DNA of 64,000 nt from Leptodontidium sp. MPI-SDFR-AT-0119 (taxonomy: Eukaryota; Ascomycota; Leotiomycetes; Helotiales; Leptodontidiaceae). The translations under genes and the position numbers were made by a program. The notes under the pieces were generated by a model. It was given only the letters and a program-made list of their open reading frames with translations, was not told where the DNA came from and did not search any database. The stretch is taken from contig JAHLEZ010000006.1 of assembly GCA_020726505.1 (NCBI GenBank), positions 2,790,001 to 2,854,000 on the forward strand, in the 5' to 3' direction. This document shows, piece by piece, positions 1 through 12,082 of this stretch; positions within the stretch are counted from its first letter, which is position 1; the number at the start of each line of letters is the position of its first letter.

Positions 1-3000
1 TTACTCTCTTTTAAAGTCTTTTTCTTTTTTCTTAAAACCTTTAATTCACTTACTATCTTTACTTGTCCTTATTAAAGGATTTAATAGTCGAACTAGCTAG
101 ACTATTAGCCACTACACTATATTAAATTTGACAGTTAATAAGCGTCTATAATTATTTACTCCTTTCTTAATTACTTACTTAAGAAACTATAGAGTAATTA
201 TTAAAAGATTATAGCTAAAGCATCACGAAGTGCTCTTAAATACTACTAAACAACGACTTATTTAGCCGTTAGATTACTCCTTAATAGTAAGCTATAGTAA
301 ATTAATTAAAGTTCGAGACTTACGTGTACATAAGATTTACTAACGCTATTAGCGCGACGCCGAGTGTAGAGACGTTAAGTTGCGTGAATTTTAGAGCCGC
401 CATAATCCCTAACCTCTTGAGTCGACTTCGACAATTAATTTACTACCTTTAGACCTTATACTAAGTATAAATATAATAGACATTATAGATTATACTACTA
501 CCGGTCTCCCTTGATATCACTAAGCTATATAAGACGGACGCGCGTGTTACTTGGCTAGTAGTACCGGTTCCGCGACACATACTATTCTTGTAATATATTT
601 TACTTTATAATTAAATTAAAAAATCAAAATATACGTTAACGACTCCTCTACTTCCTCGACAAGCTTAAAACCTGTTGTTACCAGCTCTTTAACTATTGTT
701 AAGTCCAGAAAGCCGGCGATTACATTAATAGAAAATCAAATCCGGCGTCCCGCGTAATATAGTCGAATTATATTAGATGCCGAAAATACTAATTCTACGG
801 ATATATAGTTGTCGAGCCTACACTTATAGTCAATCTCTAACCACGGAACTACCGTAGGTCGTAAAAGGAAAGATTAAGGAAACTTACTACAGTCGTACTA
901 AAAGTATAAAGTCGAGAATTTATACCCCCCTAGAGTCGAGCCCACGGCGTTAATAAAGGAAATTCACCCCCTTGTCTCTTTAACACTTAATGTTTTGGCC
1001 ACTTTTTCTTTCCCTTTTATTTTAAGTATAAAATCCCTTATATACTCTTTACTTTCTTTTTTAATACACCCTTATAGTTATTTTATGACAAAGTATATAA
1101 TAGCCTCTAAAAGTGGCCGCGCCGCTGTTTTAATTAAAGAAGTTACGTTAATAATAAATTTTAAATTAATTTCTAAGAGTTAAAAATGCTTAAATCCGCG
1201 CCTTTTAAGTATATAATATCGCCCTTAGTTAATCCCCGATACTAGTACTACTATTAAACCTACCTCTATTATTAATCCTTTATATACCGTAAAGCTTTCG
1301 CATTAATAAGTGCGACATATAATAAAGCCTAAAAAGCGCGCGCACTCTACGACTAATAGTTCTTTACCTTAGCTAGGAAGTATATTAAATAACTAGCCTA
1401 ATTAATATATATAACTGTCCTTATGACTAAATAACACATATATCTCTATTAAACTGGCCCGAATAAAAGTTATTAAGCTAAAGAGCAGAACCGCTAAGTT
1501 TTTATATTCTAGAGACTAGACTAACTCCTCTTAATTCGCTCCTTTTACGCGTAAAACGTATATTAAAGACTACGCTAATTTACTTCGGACTATATAAACG
1601 TAACTCGCTCTCGTACACGACCTAACTATAAATACTCTTCCTCCTTTTAAGGTCCGCACTATAAATCGTAAATATTATTATAAAAACACACACCGTCGAC
1701 GTCTGATTATTAAGATCTTCTCGATTAGCGCCGTAGCGTTTTATATATTAATAAAACAGAAGTCTAGAGATAAGATATTCGTAATAACTCTTTAAGAAAT
1801 TAATACTTTAATTAACTAAAGAAGCTAAGAACAAGAGAAAGCCGCTACTATATTAACTTTAACTATCGAACTCACTCACCGTCGCCAGTCAGTTATATAG
1901 TTCGCACTTTCTATTCAAGAGCTAAATACTAAACTAATAATTCCCTTAGAATACGCTAATTAAACTTACGTATTCTTTAAAGTAAAAAGTGATATTCTCC
2001 CCCACTATTACTTATATAATTATAAAATTAAACTAAAAGGAAAGAGTAAGAAAGCACTTAAGTATTTATTATTATATAAGATATTAACTAAAAAACTTAA
2101 AGTTATTAAAGAATATATCACAAATAACTTAAATAAAGGATTTATTAAGTTATCTTAAGTACTATTCGCTGCCCTTATTCTCTTTATTAAGAAACCGAAT
2201 AGCTCCCTATAATTATATATTAACTTCTAAGTACTAAATTCCCTTACTCGAAAGGACTAATACCCCTTACCTCTAATTAATAAGACCTTAGCTCACATAG
2301 TTAATGCTCGTATCTTCACTAAATTAAATATTCGTTAAGCTTTCTACCGAATTCGGATAGACTTAATATTAAAGGAGTATATTACCTTTTACATAAGGTA
2401 CGGCGTATATAAGTGTAAAGTTCATCTATTTGGCCTAACTAACGGCCTTGCCACTTACTAGCGCTACATAAATAATATTCTCTTTGACTACCTTAATAAT
2501 TTTTATATAACGTACTTAAATAATATTCTTATATACTCTAAAGACCCCTTATAATATTAGCTTTATATTAAAAAGGTGCTTTAATACTTTAACGACGTTA
2601 GGCTATAAGCCGACCTAAAGAAGTGTAAGTTTAGAGTAATATAAACTAAGTACTTAAGATTTATTATATTAACTTCTAGTCTAAAAGTTAATTCCAAGAA
2701 GGTCTCTATTATTCGTGAATAAACTTACCCTAGCTCTATTAAAGATGTATAGTCCTTCCTTAGTTTTTATAACTTTTACTAGAGATTTATTTACGACTAT
2801 AGTATTATAATAAAACCTCTTATTTAATTAATTAAGAATAACGTTCCCTTTTACTTTATTATAAAGTGCGAAGATGCTTTCGACCTCCTTAAATATACTC
2901 TCACGTTTACACCTCTCTTAAAATACTATTAATAAGATTTACCTTATCTCTTAGAAACGAATGTTAGTAATAGTATTATAGCCGGAGTCTTATCTTAATA

Positions 3001-3871
3001 ACACGGTGACGATTAGTTCCTTGTTACTTTCTTTTTAAAGACTATATTACTTACTAAGCTTAATTATATAGTGCACGATAAAGAGATATTAGCCATTACT
3101 AAATCCTTTGGGCACTAGCGTGCTAAGTTAGTAGGAACCCCTTACTAAGTTTGTGTTATAACAGACTATAAGGCCTTAGAATACTTTATAACCTTTAAGT
3201 AATTAAATACTAAATAAGCATAATAAGTAGAGCTTTTAGCGGACTATAATTTTATAATCACATACCGCCTTAGAATCTATAACCCCTTAGTAAACGCACT
3301 TTCTTATAAGCTAAACGAGTTAAACTAATAAAACTTTATAAAGAAGACTTAACGCCTTTAATAACTCTTACGCTAAGACTAAGTTAACCTTAACTTGTTA
3401 TTTATAGAGTTACGACCGCCTAACGACGTTAACGCGCTAGTGGCCGATGTTAAGCTCGCTGCCTTTACACTAATATTCTCCGTCGTATAATAAATCCTAA
3501 AGGCTAATCGCACGGCTCTTTCCTTACAGGCTTTATATAAGTAAGCTGTATTAGACTCTCTAAGTAAACTCAGCCTAGAGGGCGACCTCTTACTCCACGA
3601 CGGCCGCCTCTTAGTCCCCGATGTCAATTACTTTTAAACTCTTCTTATTAAAGAGGTTTATAATCGAATTACTATAGCGCACCCTAATATTAAGAAGATA
3701 ATCTAAATACTCTTTTCTTAGTACTAGTGGTATAAAATTATGTCTATAGTTTAGTAGTATTACCGTAACTGTCATATATACTAACGAATTCAAGTCCCCC
3801 GGGATAAGAAACCTAGATTCCTTTATCCTCTCCCCGTCTCGTCTTAACCTTAAAAACATATTATAATAAAC
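1..3871 (+). mobile_element. Gypsy 0: RIP-degraded Ty3/Gypsy LTR retrotransposon, truncated at both ends
   Basis: The plus strand carries a decayed Gypsy polyprotein in the order RT, RNase H, integrase zinc-binding region. The left end runs out of the window. The right end stops inside the integrase, where the 3' LTR of Copia B begins at 3,872. Bases 1-1,950 are very AT-rich and give only short broken frames; by position they should be gag and protease, but I could not recognise a domain there. Stop codons are almost all TAA/TAG at positions where Gln, Trp or Arg is expected, the mark of RIP. No LTR of this element is visible. Confidence 0.8.
1980..3860 (+). pseudogene. Gypsy 0 pol relic: reverse transcriptase, RNase H, integrase N-terminal zinc region
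   Basis: One frame read through RIP stops gives RT motifs from about 1,980, with the catalytic box visible as YLNNILIYS near 2,505-2,540 (family form YxDDILIYS, so both Asp codons have become Asn). RNase H follows, with ETNVSNSIIAGVLS and NYIVHDKEILAI (about 2,950-3,120) and ELLADYNFIITYR (about 3,230). The integrase zinc region is marked by YYRNCHIY and VPRDKKP (about 3,750-3,815), where the second Tyr is a mutated Cys. The two Asn replacements in the RT box show the copy is dead even apart from its stops. Confidence 0.8.
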
Positions 3872-4270
3872 TGTCGTGCAAGAGCACGCCTAGAGGCTCC
3901 ACAGAGGCGAATTTAACGTATTATTGAGGTATGCGTAGTACTATAATTAATAGTTGTATTCTCTACGTATAGTCTATTTAAGCTCCCTAAATATAGAGGT
4001 CGCGGGCGCTTTAGCTATAGTGCCTTTGATTAGGCTCGCTTAACCGGCCTACTATAACCTATGTCGTGCAAGAGCACGCCTAGAGGCTCCACAGAGGCGA
4101 AATTGACGTATTATTGAGGTATGCGCAGTACTGTAATTGATTGTTGTATTCTCTACGTATGGTCTATTCAAGCTCCCTGAATATGGAGGTCGCGGGCGCT
4201 TTGGCCATGGTGCCTTTGATTGGGCTCGCTTAGCCGGCCTACCATAACCTGCACGACAACCTATATAATA
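3872..4270 (-). repeat. 3' LTR of Copia B, split by a younger solo LTR
   Basis: The LTR occupies 3,872-4,061 and resumes at 4,264-4,270 after the nested copy. Its last seven bases read TATAATA where the intact copy has CACGACA, three C-to-T changes as RIP makes. The right side is followed by TACCCCCTCGCT; on the minus strand that is a purine tract ending GAGGGGGTA just upstream of the LTR, as expected for a polypurine tract. This fixes it as the 3' LTR of a minus-strand element. Confidence 0.85.
4062..4258 (-). repeat. Solo LTR of the Copia B family inserted in the Copia B 3' LTR
   Basis: A complete 197-bp LTR, from TGTCGTGCA to TGCACGACA, is flanked by a perfect 5-bp target duplication, ACCTA at 4,057-4,061 and 4,259-4,263. 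It lies seven bases inside the right end of an older LTR of the same family. It keeps TG and CA where the older copy has TA, so it is far less RIP-mutated and therefore younger or spared. Orientation is assigned by similarity to the older copy. Confidence 0.9.
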
Positions 4271-4679
4271 TACCCCCTCGCTAAGGATAATACTAAGCTT
4301 TAGCGAAGTAAATAAGTACTTAATAAATATAATAGACAATAGGAAATCAATATATAATATATAACTAATAATATAAAAGCGACAAATAGTAAGGGAAAAT
4401 AATAAGTAATAGCTAAAGCAAACATACTAAACGTTTAAACGAGAGTATATATATAATTACTTCTTTATTATAACTTCCTTTTATAAATATATTAAATTCA
4501 AAATAAGTCGTGTCTTTGCCACTAAGTTAACCGCCCGCGCCTCTCGACGCTCTAACCTCGCCGCTGTTCGCGTAATAAAGAAAGTACGTTTCCCTTATGT
4601 TTTACTAATTTAAGATTAATTTTAATATTATTTAAGTTAAAAAGTTAAGAAGTTAAGTAAGTTAGAGTATACTAACTAG

Positions 4680-5160
4680 CTGTAATAGTCTGCCGCCGCT
4701 CCTTACTACCGCAACCCCTCTCTTGCGCCCCCTCCTACCGCCCCTGCCACCCCCTCTCGCTACCGCGCTAAGGCAGGTGCTAATAAGGAGGTCCCTTACT
4801 TAGTATGTGTTAAAGCTACCTTAAAAGGTGACCTCCTTATTAGTATTTATTAAGATGCCGCTAACTCGACTCGGTGCCTTTAGTACTATAGTTAGAATTA
4901 TAGTTACGCCGGTCTTATTAAGTCTACTATTGCGGTAACTTTTGCCGCCTTTTTAAAAGAGAAGTATAATGCCTCGCGTACTCGCGTAAGTTTAACTTTA
5001 GTTTTTATAGTTTTAAGTTTAACTAACTCTAAGTAGTAATTAAAATCCCTCTAGGCCGTAGTCCGTAAGGCTCTTATTACTCTTAGTATATTTATTCCGT
5101 CTTTATAACAGCTTTAAAGAGACTGACTTTAGTTATTTAGCCGCTGCCGCCCCCGCCGCT
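4680..5160 (+). pseudogene. Antisense accessory ORF of Copia B with six-cysteine module
   Basis: Lies between the Copia B RNase H end and its 3' LTR but reads on the plus strand, opposite to pol. In one frame (codons in phase with 4,791) I read VP(C)LVC, then SI(C), then STRC-x2-(C)-x6-(C), where bracketed cysteines are Tyr codons TAC/TAT that one RIP transition makes from TGC/TGT. Spacing is C-x2-C-x13-C-x8-C-x2-C-x6-C. A Pro/Ala-rich stretch precedes it and a helical-looking Lys/Leu-rich stretch follows. Several TAA/TAG codons interrupt it. The ends are uncertain. Function unknown; a zinc-binding, Zn2Cys6-like fold is an inference from spacing. Confidence 0.5.
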
Positions 5161-5204
5161 GCCCCTGCCCCCGCCCCCCGCCTAATCCTTTCACTTATTC
5201 AGGT

Positions 5205-5310
5205 TAGTGCTAGTGCTAGTGCTGGTGCTGGTGCTGGTGCTAGTACTAGCGTTAGTGCTGTTAGTGCTAGTGCTAGTGCTACTATTACTACTAATAGTGC
5301 TAGTAGTGTG
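5205..5310. repeat. GTGCTA-type hexanucleotide microsatellite in Copia B
   Basis: A run of GTGCTA/GTGCTG units, partly degraded to GTGCTGTTA and ACTATTACTACTA, followed by CCGCCGCC. It lies just downstream of the antisense accessory ORF and could have coded a low-complexity tail in some frame. The spread of TAGTGC among GGTGC units fits RIP of an originally purer repeat. Confidence 0.75.
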
Positions 5311-5559
5311 GCCGCCCGCCGCCGCCGTATTAAGGAGTTACTAGTGGAGTTAGTAGACTTGTTAATAGTTTAGTTCGCGACTTAATAGCGGCTTAAGAAC
5401 GTACCCCTTTAGAGTTATAATTTATTACTTTATAAGTAGCTTAAGAACGGGCCCTTATATACTTGTTTTATATTAGTTTAGTTGTAGCTTTAGTTAAAAT
5501 AGAATTCTTGCCCTTTAATAACTTAAAAAGATTATACTTAAAGTGACTATACTACCTTA

Positions 5560-6665
5560 AAAATTACAAAGGAAAAACAAAAGAGTGTATTTATAGTAAG
5601 TTACAAGCTTATATATTGATTTTATACTTTAATTAAGCTCTTCTACTGACGTCTTAGTGTTTTATAAATTAAGTAATACGACAAAAGTCTTAAACTTTTA
5701 GCGTAAGAGGTTTTTAATAAGGCTATCTGCGTATATCTCACTTGTGGGCAAGTATATAACCTCAAAACTACCCTTTTAGTACTCTTAACGTAGTTATATA
5801 TTCTAAGTATTAACGTACTTAAGCTTAATTAATATACGCTAGTTCTCTTTAACTATAAGCTTAATCGTTTGTTAGTTATTATAAAAGATGTTTTAGGGGT
5901 ACCTTATATTAAGGTATATTTCTTTAAAAAGCCTTTATAGTGTTATAACTTCCTTTATAATTCGCTTTACCCTTAAGAGCTTAGCTTTTATAGTCGAGGT
6001 AATGACTGTGTCCTGCCTAAATGCTTTTTATAATATAGTACCCTTAAACAAAAAAATAATAAGCCCTTATAAAAAACGCCTAGTTTTTAAATTATTTATA
6101 AAAGAGGTATTAAACGCTATTATAAGCTACGTTTCGCGCTATTAATAGTTATAAACGATCCTTAAGAAGCGTGTATTAAATAAGTAACGTATTATTTAAT
6201 TAATAGCTTATAAGTGTTTTTAGCTTAAGTTCGTTAAGAATTGTGACAGTTATAAAGCTACAAAAGCTACGTCTAGTTTAATTATAACAGCCGTGTATAA
6301 GACGGATCCGACCTTTTCTTAGTACTCCTTAATTTGTGCCTTTGTCGCTTTATTAGTGTTTTTAATTAAGTCGTAGTATAGTAAAGGGGTACTTAGGCAG
6401 TTACTATTTACTAAGCTGAATTTCCGGGCTACCTTCTTTATATACGTGTCGTGGATTAACGTGACTATTTTTATATGTTTATCCCGTATAATTCGGACCC
6501 CTAGAAACTACTCTACGTTACTTATTATAGTTAACTCGTAGGCTTTATTAAGGCCATTAGTAATTTTAGCCGCTGTAGCGAGGTTTGACTTATAATATAG
6601 CACTTGTATGTCGTCTACGTAAAAGGCCACAAATACTATACCCTTGTCGTTTGTAAATATATAAG
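5560..6665 (-). pseudogene. Copia B pol, 3' half: RT catalytic region and RNase H
   Basis: On the minus strand the RT catalytic segment reads FVAFYVDDIQVLYYKSN (about 6,575-6,640), a classic Copia YVDD box with both Asp codons intact. Downstream (lower coordinates) the RNase H and C-terminal end show IYLPTSEIYADSL and KFKTFVVLLNL (about 5,650-5,750), the usual Copia pol terminus. The upstream half of the same RT is at 14,629 onward. Removing Copia A and one copy of ATAAG joins the two halves in frame. RIP stops are scattered through it. Confidence 0.8.
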
Positions 6666-6880
6666 TGTCACGGTACATAGTTAGCGGCACCTCTTACGCG
6701 AGCCTACTGAACGGCCAGGTGTGCTTCCTGTACACTTACAACTAGCTAAACTTACTTACTTTACTTATATAGCTAGCTTCCCCCTCTTAACGAGAGGGCA
6801 GAGCACTTCTTAATTAATCTTTTACTCCCTACTATTTTATTAATTTTCACTTCTTTACCCCTTTAGTATTTTACGTGATA
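6666..6880 (+). repeat. 5' LTR of Copia A
   Basis: 215 bp, TGTCACGGTACATAG to TTTTACGTGATA. It matches 14,408-14,623 over its full length, with differences mostly C/T and G/A. Bases after it, GTTAAAAGC, are a weak fit to the initiator-Met half-tRNA primer site seen intact in Copia B (GTTATGAGC), two of the differences being transversions. Confidence 0.85.
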
Positions 6881-7039
6881 GTTAAAAGCTATATAACTCT
6901 TAGAGCCCCGACAATTTATACTCGGTAGAATACTACTTTACATCTTCTTTTTTACTTTCTCTAACGATTACCGCACGTCTTTACTTACGCTCGATTCTTA
7001 GGAAATTAACTATAGCCGACTCTAGGAGCGACCGCATTA

Positions 7040-7500
7040 AGGACCGAAAGGGCTTGAAAAGAAGTGATACTTGGTGTGAATGATGATTCTATTGTAGAGG
7101 GGATTTCTAGGTCTATATAACTACTCTAGCTTATCACGTGTGTATTCGCTTAGGTAGCCGAATTAGGTAGATGTAAGCTCAAACGAGCTCAAACGAGTCT
7201 TTACTAAATACAGTTGCTTTCCGGTAGTTTGAGACGCAGAGCCCGGAGCTTCGTACAACCACTGTTTTAGCCTAGGAAAGCCGTGTATCAGAAGCCTTGG
7301 ATTTCATGGCTGTAACCTGTGGACGTCAGAGCTTTGTATCAGACGTATGTGGCTTGTTTTAAGCTATTTCCGGCTGATTAGGCCTAAAATAGGTTTTGTT
7401 GAGTATATAAGCGAGGTAGTTATATTATAATCTTTATAGGGCTAGACTAAATTTAACACCGAATTTCAAGCTCAAGCGTATAACAGAGGCATTTAGCCGC
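7040..7500. other. Weakly mutated leader segment of Copia A
   Basis: Unlike its surroundings this stretch keeps many TG and CA dinucleotides and a balanced base composition, strongest at 7,050-7,130 and 7,200-7,400. It contains a TATA-like box (GAGTATATAAGCGAGG, about 7,402) and a possible TG...CA span (about 7,060-7,488), which would suit another LTR, but I found no second copy and no target duplication. It may be a leader or promoter region of the element, or a later insertion. No coding sense was seen. Confidence 0.4.
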
Positions 7501-8307
7501 TCGTCGACCCTAATAGACTTAATGTTCTGTCTCCTATAATAAATCTACTAGTCTTTAATATAGAGACTAAGTTTCTTTAAAAGAAAAATGCAGAGCGACT
7601 AGCTAGCGCACTAGCGATACTCTTTCCCGTAGTCGAGTCAGAATATAACAGAGCTTTTAAGGTTTTTATTATTAAGAAGAGTAACTAGAGTAACTTAGTC
7701 ACTAAATATAATTAACTCTACACTTAAGTTATTAACTATATTAACCCCTCACTCTTCGAGATTATTTCCTTAACTTAAGTTAACGAGCGTACCTATATTA
7801 TTTAGAAGATTATACGGGAGCTTCGCTAGTACTACGCGCCCTTTAAGGCCACTAACTTACGCGACATCGAATTGACTTATTCTCTCTTAATATAATAAGC
7901 TTACGACGGTCGTATTAATGTTATAACTTAGTGCTAAAACTAGTTCTTGTCTTACTACGAGTGCAAATTAGCCGGTTCTAAGCTCGTTTTAGGACCTCTT
8001 ACTACGGAAAGGTTCTTAAACGCCGTCGGAGCTAAATAAGACCTTGTTTTCGCCAAGAACCGCAAAGACGAGTTTATTATAAAGGACTAAGTACTCAGAA
8101 GCTAAACGAAAGTCAGGGAACCGAAACACTCCTTATTATATTATAAATTATAATTTTAGCGAGTTATAAAAGACGCAAAGTCTACTAAAAAGCACGGCCT
8201 TTACCTTAGAAACGGCATTTTTATAACCCTTAGCGGTAAACGAGATAAAGAGTACTATAAGTGCCCTTATATAATCGCTTTCTCAGATCTAAATTCTAAA
8301 CACTATT

Positions 8308-8588
8308 GTGGTGGGGAAGGCTCTAGTAGCTCCTTTGTCACCTGACCGGATAGGCTCTTTCCAGATAAAAGGGTTTATCACTTGAAAATAACTCAAGAAA
8401 AAAAGAACTTTTCATAGATATTATCTAATACACTTTTTTCTCCTCCCCTCCCTCGACTTTTCATACTCTTTGGATATGTATTATCTTTAGATTTGATCAA
8501 TCCGCGATTTCCTACACCTAGAGTCTCCCCCCGTACCTCACTACATGCTACCCTCTTGTTGTGTGGTTTATTGGGCTTTTTCCCTCCC
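8308..8588. mobile_element. MITE-like 281-bp insertion in Copia A gag
   Basis: The same 8-mer ACACTATT stands at both edges (8,300-8,307 and 8,589-8,596), as an 8-bp target duplication of hAT type would. The inner ends, GTGGTGGGGAAGG on the left and the reverse complement of the right end GGGAGGGAAAAAG, are loosely inverted. The inside has ordinary TG/CA content, unlike the RIP-mutated coding sequence on both sides, so it arrived later or as a single copy. A 65-codon minus-strand frame here has no recognisable domain. Confidence 0.5.
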
Positions 8589-11500
8589 ACACTATTAAAA
8601 ACCGACTACTTGTAACTGTCTTAAGGCCGCACTTTATAGTTAAACTACCAGAAAGCACTAAGTAACTCTTAATTAAGCCGAGCTTATTCGAAAAGAAGTA
8701 AACAAACCGGAGTAAAGTGCTTTATATAAGACCGTTTTAGTTAAAGAGCTAAGTAAGGCAAGAGCTAAGATCCCTAAAACCTCTAATAGACTTATTTTAA
8801 AGATCACATGTGTTACTATAAACCCTTTAGCTCTTTAGACCCTCGGCATATTCGCGCTTAATAACGGCCGACATCCGCTCTATTAAAGTACTCTTTTTGA
8901 CAATTACGGTATTATATATATAATTAATAATAAGTCTTTATTAGTCTTAGGCTCCTTTATTCCTTTAAGTTATAAAGATATAATAAAAGCTAGCATATTT
9001 AGCCTACTTATTATTAATAGAAGTCGTCGTCTTTTAAAGAACGCGCTTACTACTCTAGGAAGTATAATTAATTTAGAGCTCACGAATGTGGCAGTTATTA
9101 AAGGTTTTTATGTTAATATTATTTTAAAAGTAAGGCTCTTAAACGTAAGGCTGTGGATTAATGATTTTAACGTAACTTTACGTCTTAGGGAGCCTACTAA
9201 CAGTAGTATTATACGCACTTTAGTTCAGAAGTATTAACTAGTTTTCTTTAAATACAAGAACACTTTAAACTACCTTATTTTATTTATTTTATTAAGTAAT
9301 ATTAGTATATTATTATATCTTACCCTTACGCGCACACCGAGACCCTTTAGGAGATCGAGAGATTACCTTAAGCCACGTATAGATTTAAAAAAAGGTATAA
9401 TATACGAGAGTAGGGCACTTTAGCCCTAAGGCTCTTTATATACTAATAGAAAATGTTAGGAACGTTAAAATCGAGGGAACAAGTAGAGCTAAATACAAGT
9501 ACTACTCTATAGCTCGAGCTGTAAATATTAATTCTCGAAGGCCCTTAAAGAACGTATTTCCACGACTATTTTAGAGACTTACGTAAGACCTTTTCGACTA
9601 CGACCCCGGTTATAACGGCTTTAATTAGTTGCTTGTTACTAAAGACGAGTATAATAAAAAAATCCTTGTTTTCCTGATTTTAAACAAATTATTAATAGTA
9701 ATATTAGAAATCCTATAATTTGTCAATAATTAAATTAAATAGAAGTACGGCCTTTATATTTATATTTTAAAGCACAATAACGAGAGAGTAATAATCCCCC
9801 CTTAAGGTATATTAAGATACTAAAAGTAGACTTAATAGTAAGGTATTTAAGTCGAATTAAGTTTGACTTATACTCACGAACTAAATAGTCTCTCGGAGCG
9901 CGCCGGAAAGGAAATCATCGAAAAGTCAATTATAATGTGAGTAGTTATAGGCCTCCCGGAAGCTCTTTAGCTAGAAGTTACTTAAGCGGCAGCGTTTTTA
10001 TATAACATAAGCCCGTTAGAGAGTCGAGGCTAGAAATCGCCTAACGAGACCCTTAATACTTAATTTCGCGGTTATTTCCGCTTTTACGATTTAGTTATAA
10101 TTAAGAAATTAACTATAAACCTTTAGTTAGACTAGAATGAGATATATACTTACAGATCGCGAGTTTACCCTTTAATTAAGGATCAGGAAGTAAGAAGTAA
10201 TAAACGAGTATTTAAGGTGCTCCTTAGAGCTTATATTAGTTATCTTATTAGCTACGTTACTAGTAATATATATAAGATCTAAGTGTTAATTTTACACTAA
10301 GTTATTATTTCACGAAATGTAACCTTCAACGAGAACGTCTTCTTTAACTTAGTCGAGCACGAGAAACAGGCCGGCCAGCTCGTTTTTAAAGCCAAAGACG
10401 TAATAGAAGCTATTAAAAAAGACGAGATTTAAGACGTTAAATTAATCCTCGAGGAAATCGGACTATTTAATATAGACTTAATAGAAACTAGAGCTCTCGA
10501 AGAGTTAAGCGGTGCTCTTAGCCTCTTAAACTCGGGGGTAATAGAGAAAGCAAACTTATTATAAGCTTAAAGAAATCTTAGACTTTAGTCTCTAAAGAGT
10601 ACACTACCTTTAGTTTAAAGCTTTAGTGTCTCTTAAATGCCTCCTACGGACTTAACTATAAATAAACTACCCTGTGTAAGTATACCTCCGCCTAAAAAGA
10701 GCGCTAGTATACTTATAACTACTATATTAAAGAATCGTACTTATTTATAAGTAGTAATTCCGATATATATTCCCCCTGTTATAATAGAAGAAGCCCTTAC
10801 TTAAGTAATAAATAAAGCCCCCGCGTATATAAGTAAGCCTATAAAGCTCGCCGCGGATAAAGCCTCTCTTATAAAATTAAGTAAGAATAAACCGACTAAA
10901 TAAATCAGAATTAAAGAGGCCTCTTTAATTAAGAAAAAGCGCTAGTTAAAGCTAAAGGGAATATAGCCTTAACGTAAGAGTGATCAAATCGCCGGAGCTT
11001 CGTTAAAAGTAAGTAAACCACTACGAAAAGGAGTATATAATTAACGTAAAAGTAATTAAATCGCTGGAGTTAACCTATTAATTCTAGTAACTATAAGCCC
11101 TACAGAAATAGTGTAGAGCGCGGAAACGATCGATTTTAGTTAAGTAATCCTTAAGTATTTTAATACCTCTTTTGTAACTCTTTATTTATTTAAAGATTAG
11201 GGGGGTAAAGAGCTTACTACACTATATAATGTGATCCTTGTAGTAATTCTTCTTAAATTAAAAGAAGCAAAGAAGATTTTAATATTAGGCTTTAACTTAA
11301 GCACTTTAAAAACAAAGCTACTTCGAGTTCACTAGAAAGACACTCTAAAAGAGCTAAGGTCCTAGAAGGATTTAATAGATTATTAATTCAGAGAGTAATT
11401 TAAGGCCGACGTTAAACTTAAAATTAAAAACCTAGAATCTAAAGACTATTAAAAAGTTGTAAAGGAAACTAAAGCTAAATTAATAAAGCTTGTGCTGTTA

Positions 11501-11778
11501 ATATAAGTTTTTACTTATAAAGAGGCTCTAAATAGTTATATTTCTCGATACTGATCAAGGCTAATTATACGAGGCGATCTCTAAGACAAGGCTACTGTGC
11601 TCTTAACGTACGCCGTAACCCTCGTATTAAAGAGTTTCTGATTAACTATAACTCTAGCCGCGCATTTTGACTTAGAAATACGGTAATTCGACGTTATTAA
11701 CGTATTTATTAATACAGTTCGGAGTAAAGATTCGCTACTAGTCTTATGCCAGTTACTAGACGGCTATCGCTCTTATAG

Positions 11779-12082
11779 CCTATACGTTAAGGTTAATCGA
11801 GTACTATACGACATAAGAGACTCTCCTTTTTTATAATATAAGGAGTTTATTAAGACTCTTATATAGCTTTATTTAATTGTAAGTAAAGAAGAACCCTATA
11901 TGTTTTTCGATTAAAAGAGAAAGATATTGGCCTATACGTTAAGGTTAATCGAGTACTATACGACATAAGAGACTCTCCTTTTTTATAATATAAGGAGTTT
12001 ATTAAGACTCTTATATAGCTTTATTTAATTGTAAGTAAAGAAGAACCTTATATGTTTTTCGATTAAAAGAGAAAGATATTTA
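11779..12082 (+). repeat. 152-bp perfect-phase tandem duplication inside Copia A RT
   Basis: Bases 11,779-11,930 are repeated immediately at 11,931-12,082; the only difference I see is ACCCTATA versus ACCTTATA. The copies share all their RIP-type TA dinucleotides, so the duplication happened after most of the RIP damage, or it is an assembly error. 152 is not a multiple of three, so the frame shifts. Confidence 0.9.

Noticed and set aside
995..1183. 62-codon open frame in the AT-rich left end
   Set aside because: Low-complexity, Phe/Ile/Leu-rich translation inside RIP-mutated Gypsy sequence, with no motif.
7060..7488. Possible extra LTR (TG...CA with TATA box) in Copia A leader
   Set aside because: No second copy and no matching flanking 5-mers; kept only as a RIP-poor segment.
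8393..8590. 65-codon minus-strand frame
   Set aside because: Lies in the MITE-like insert and includes its end; no domain.
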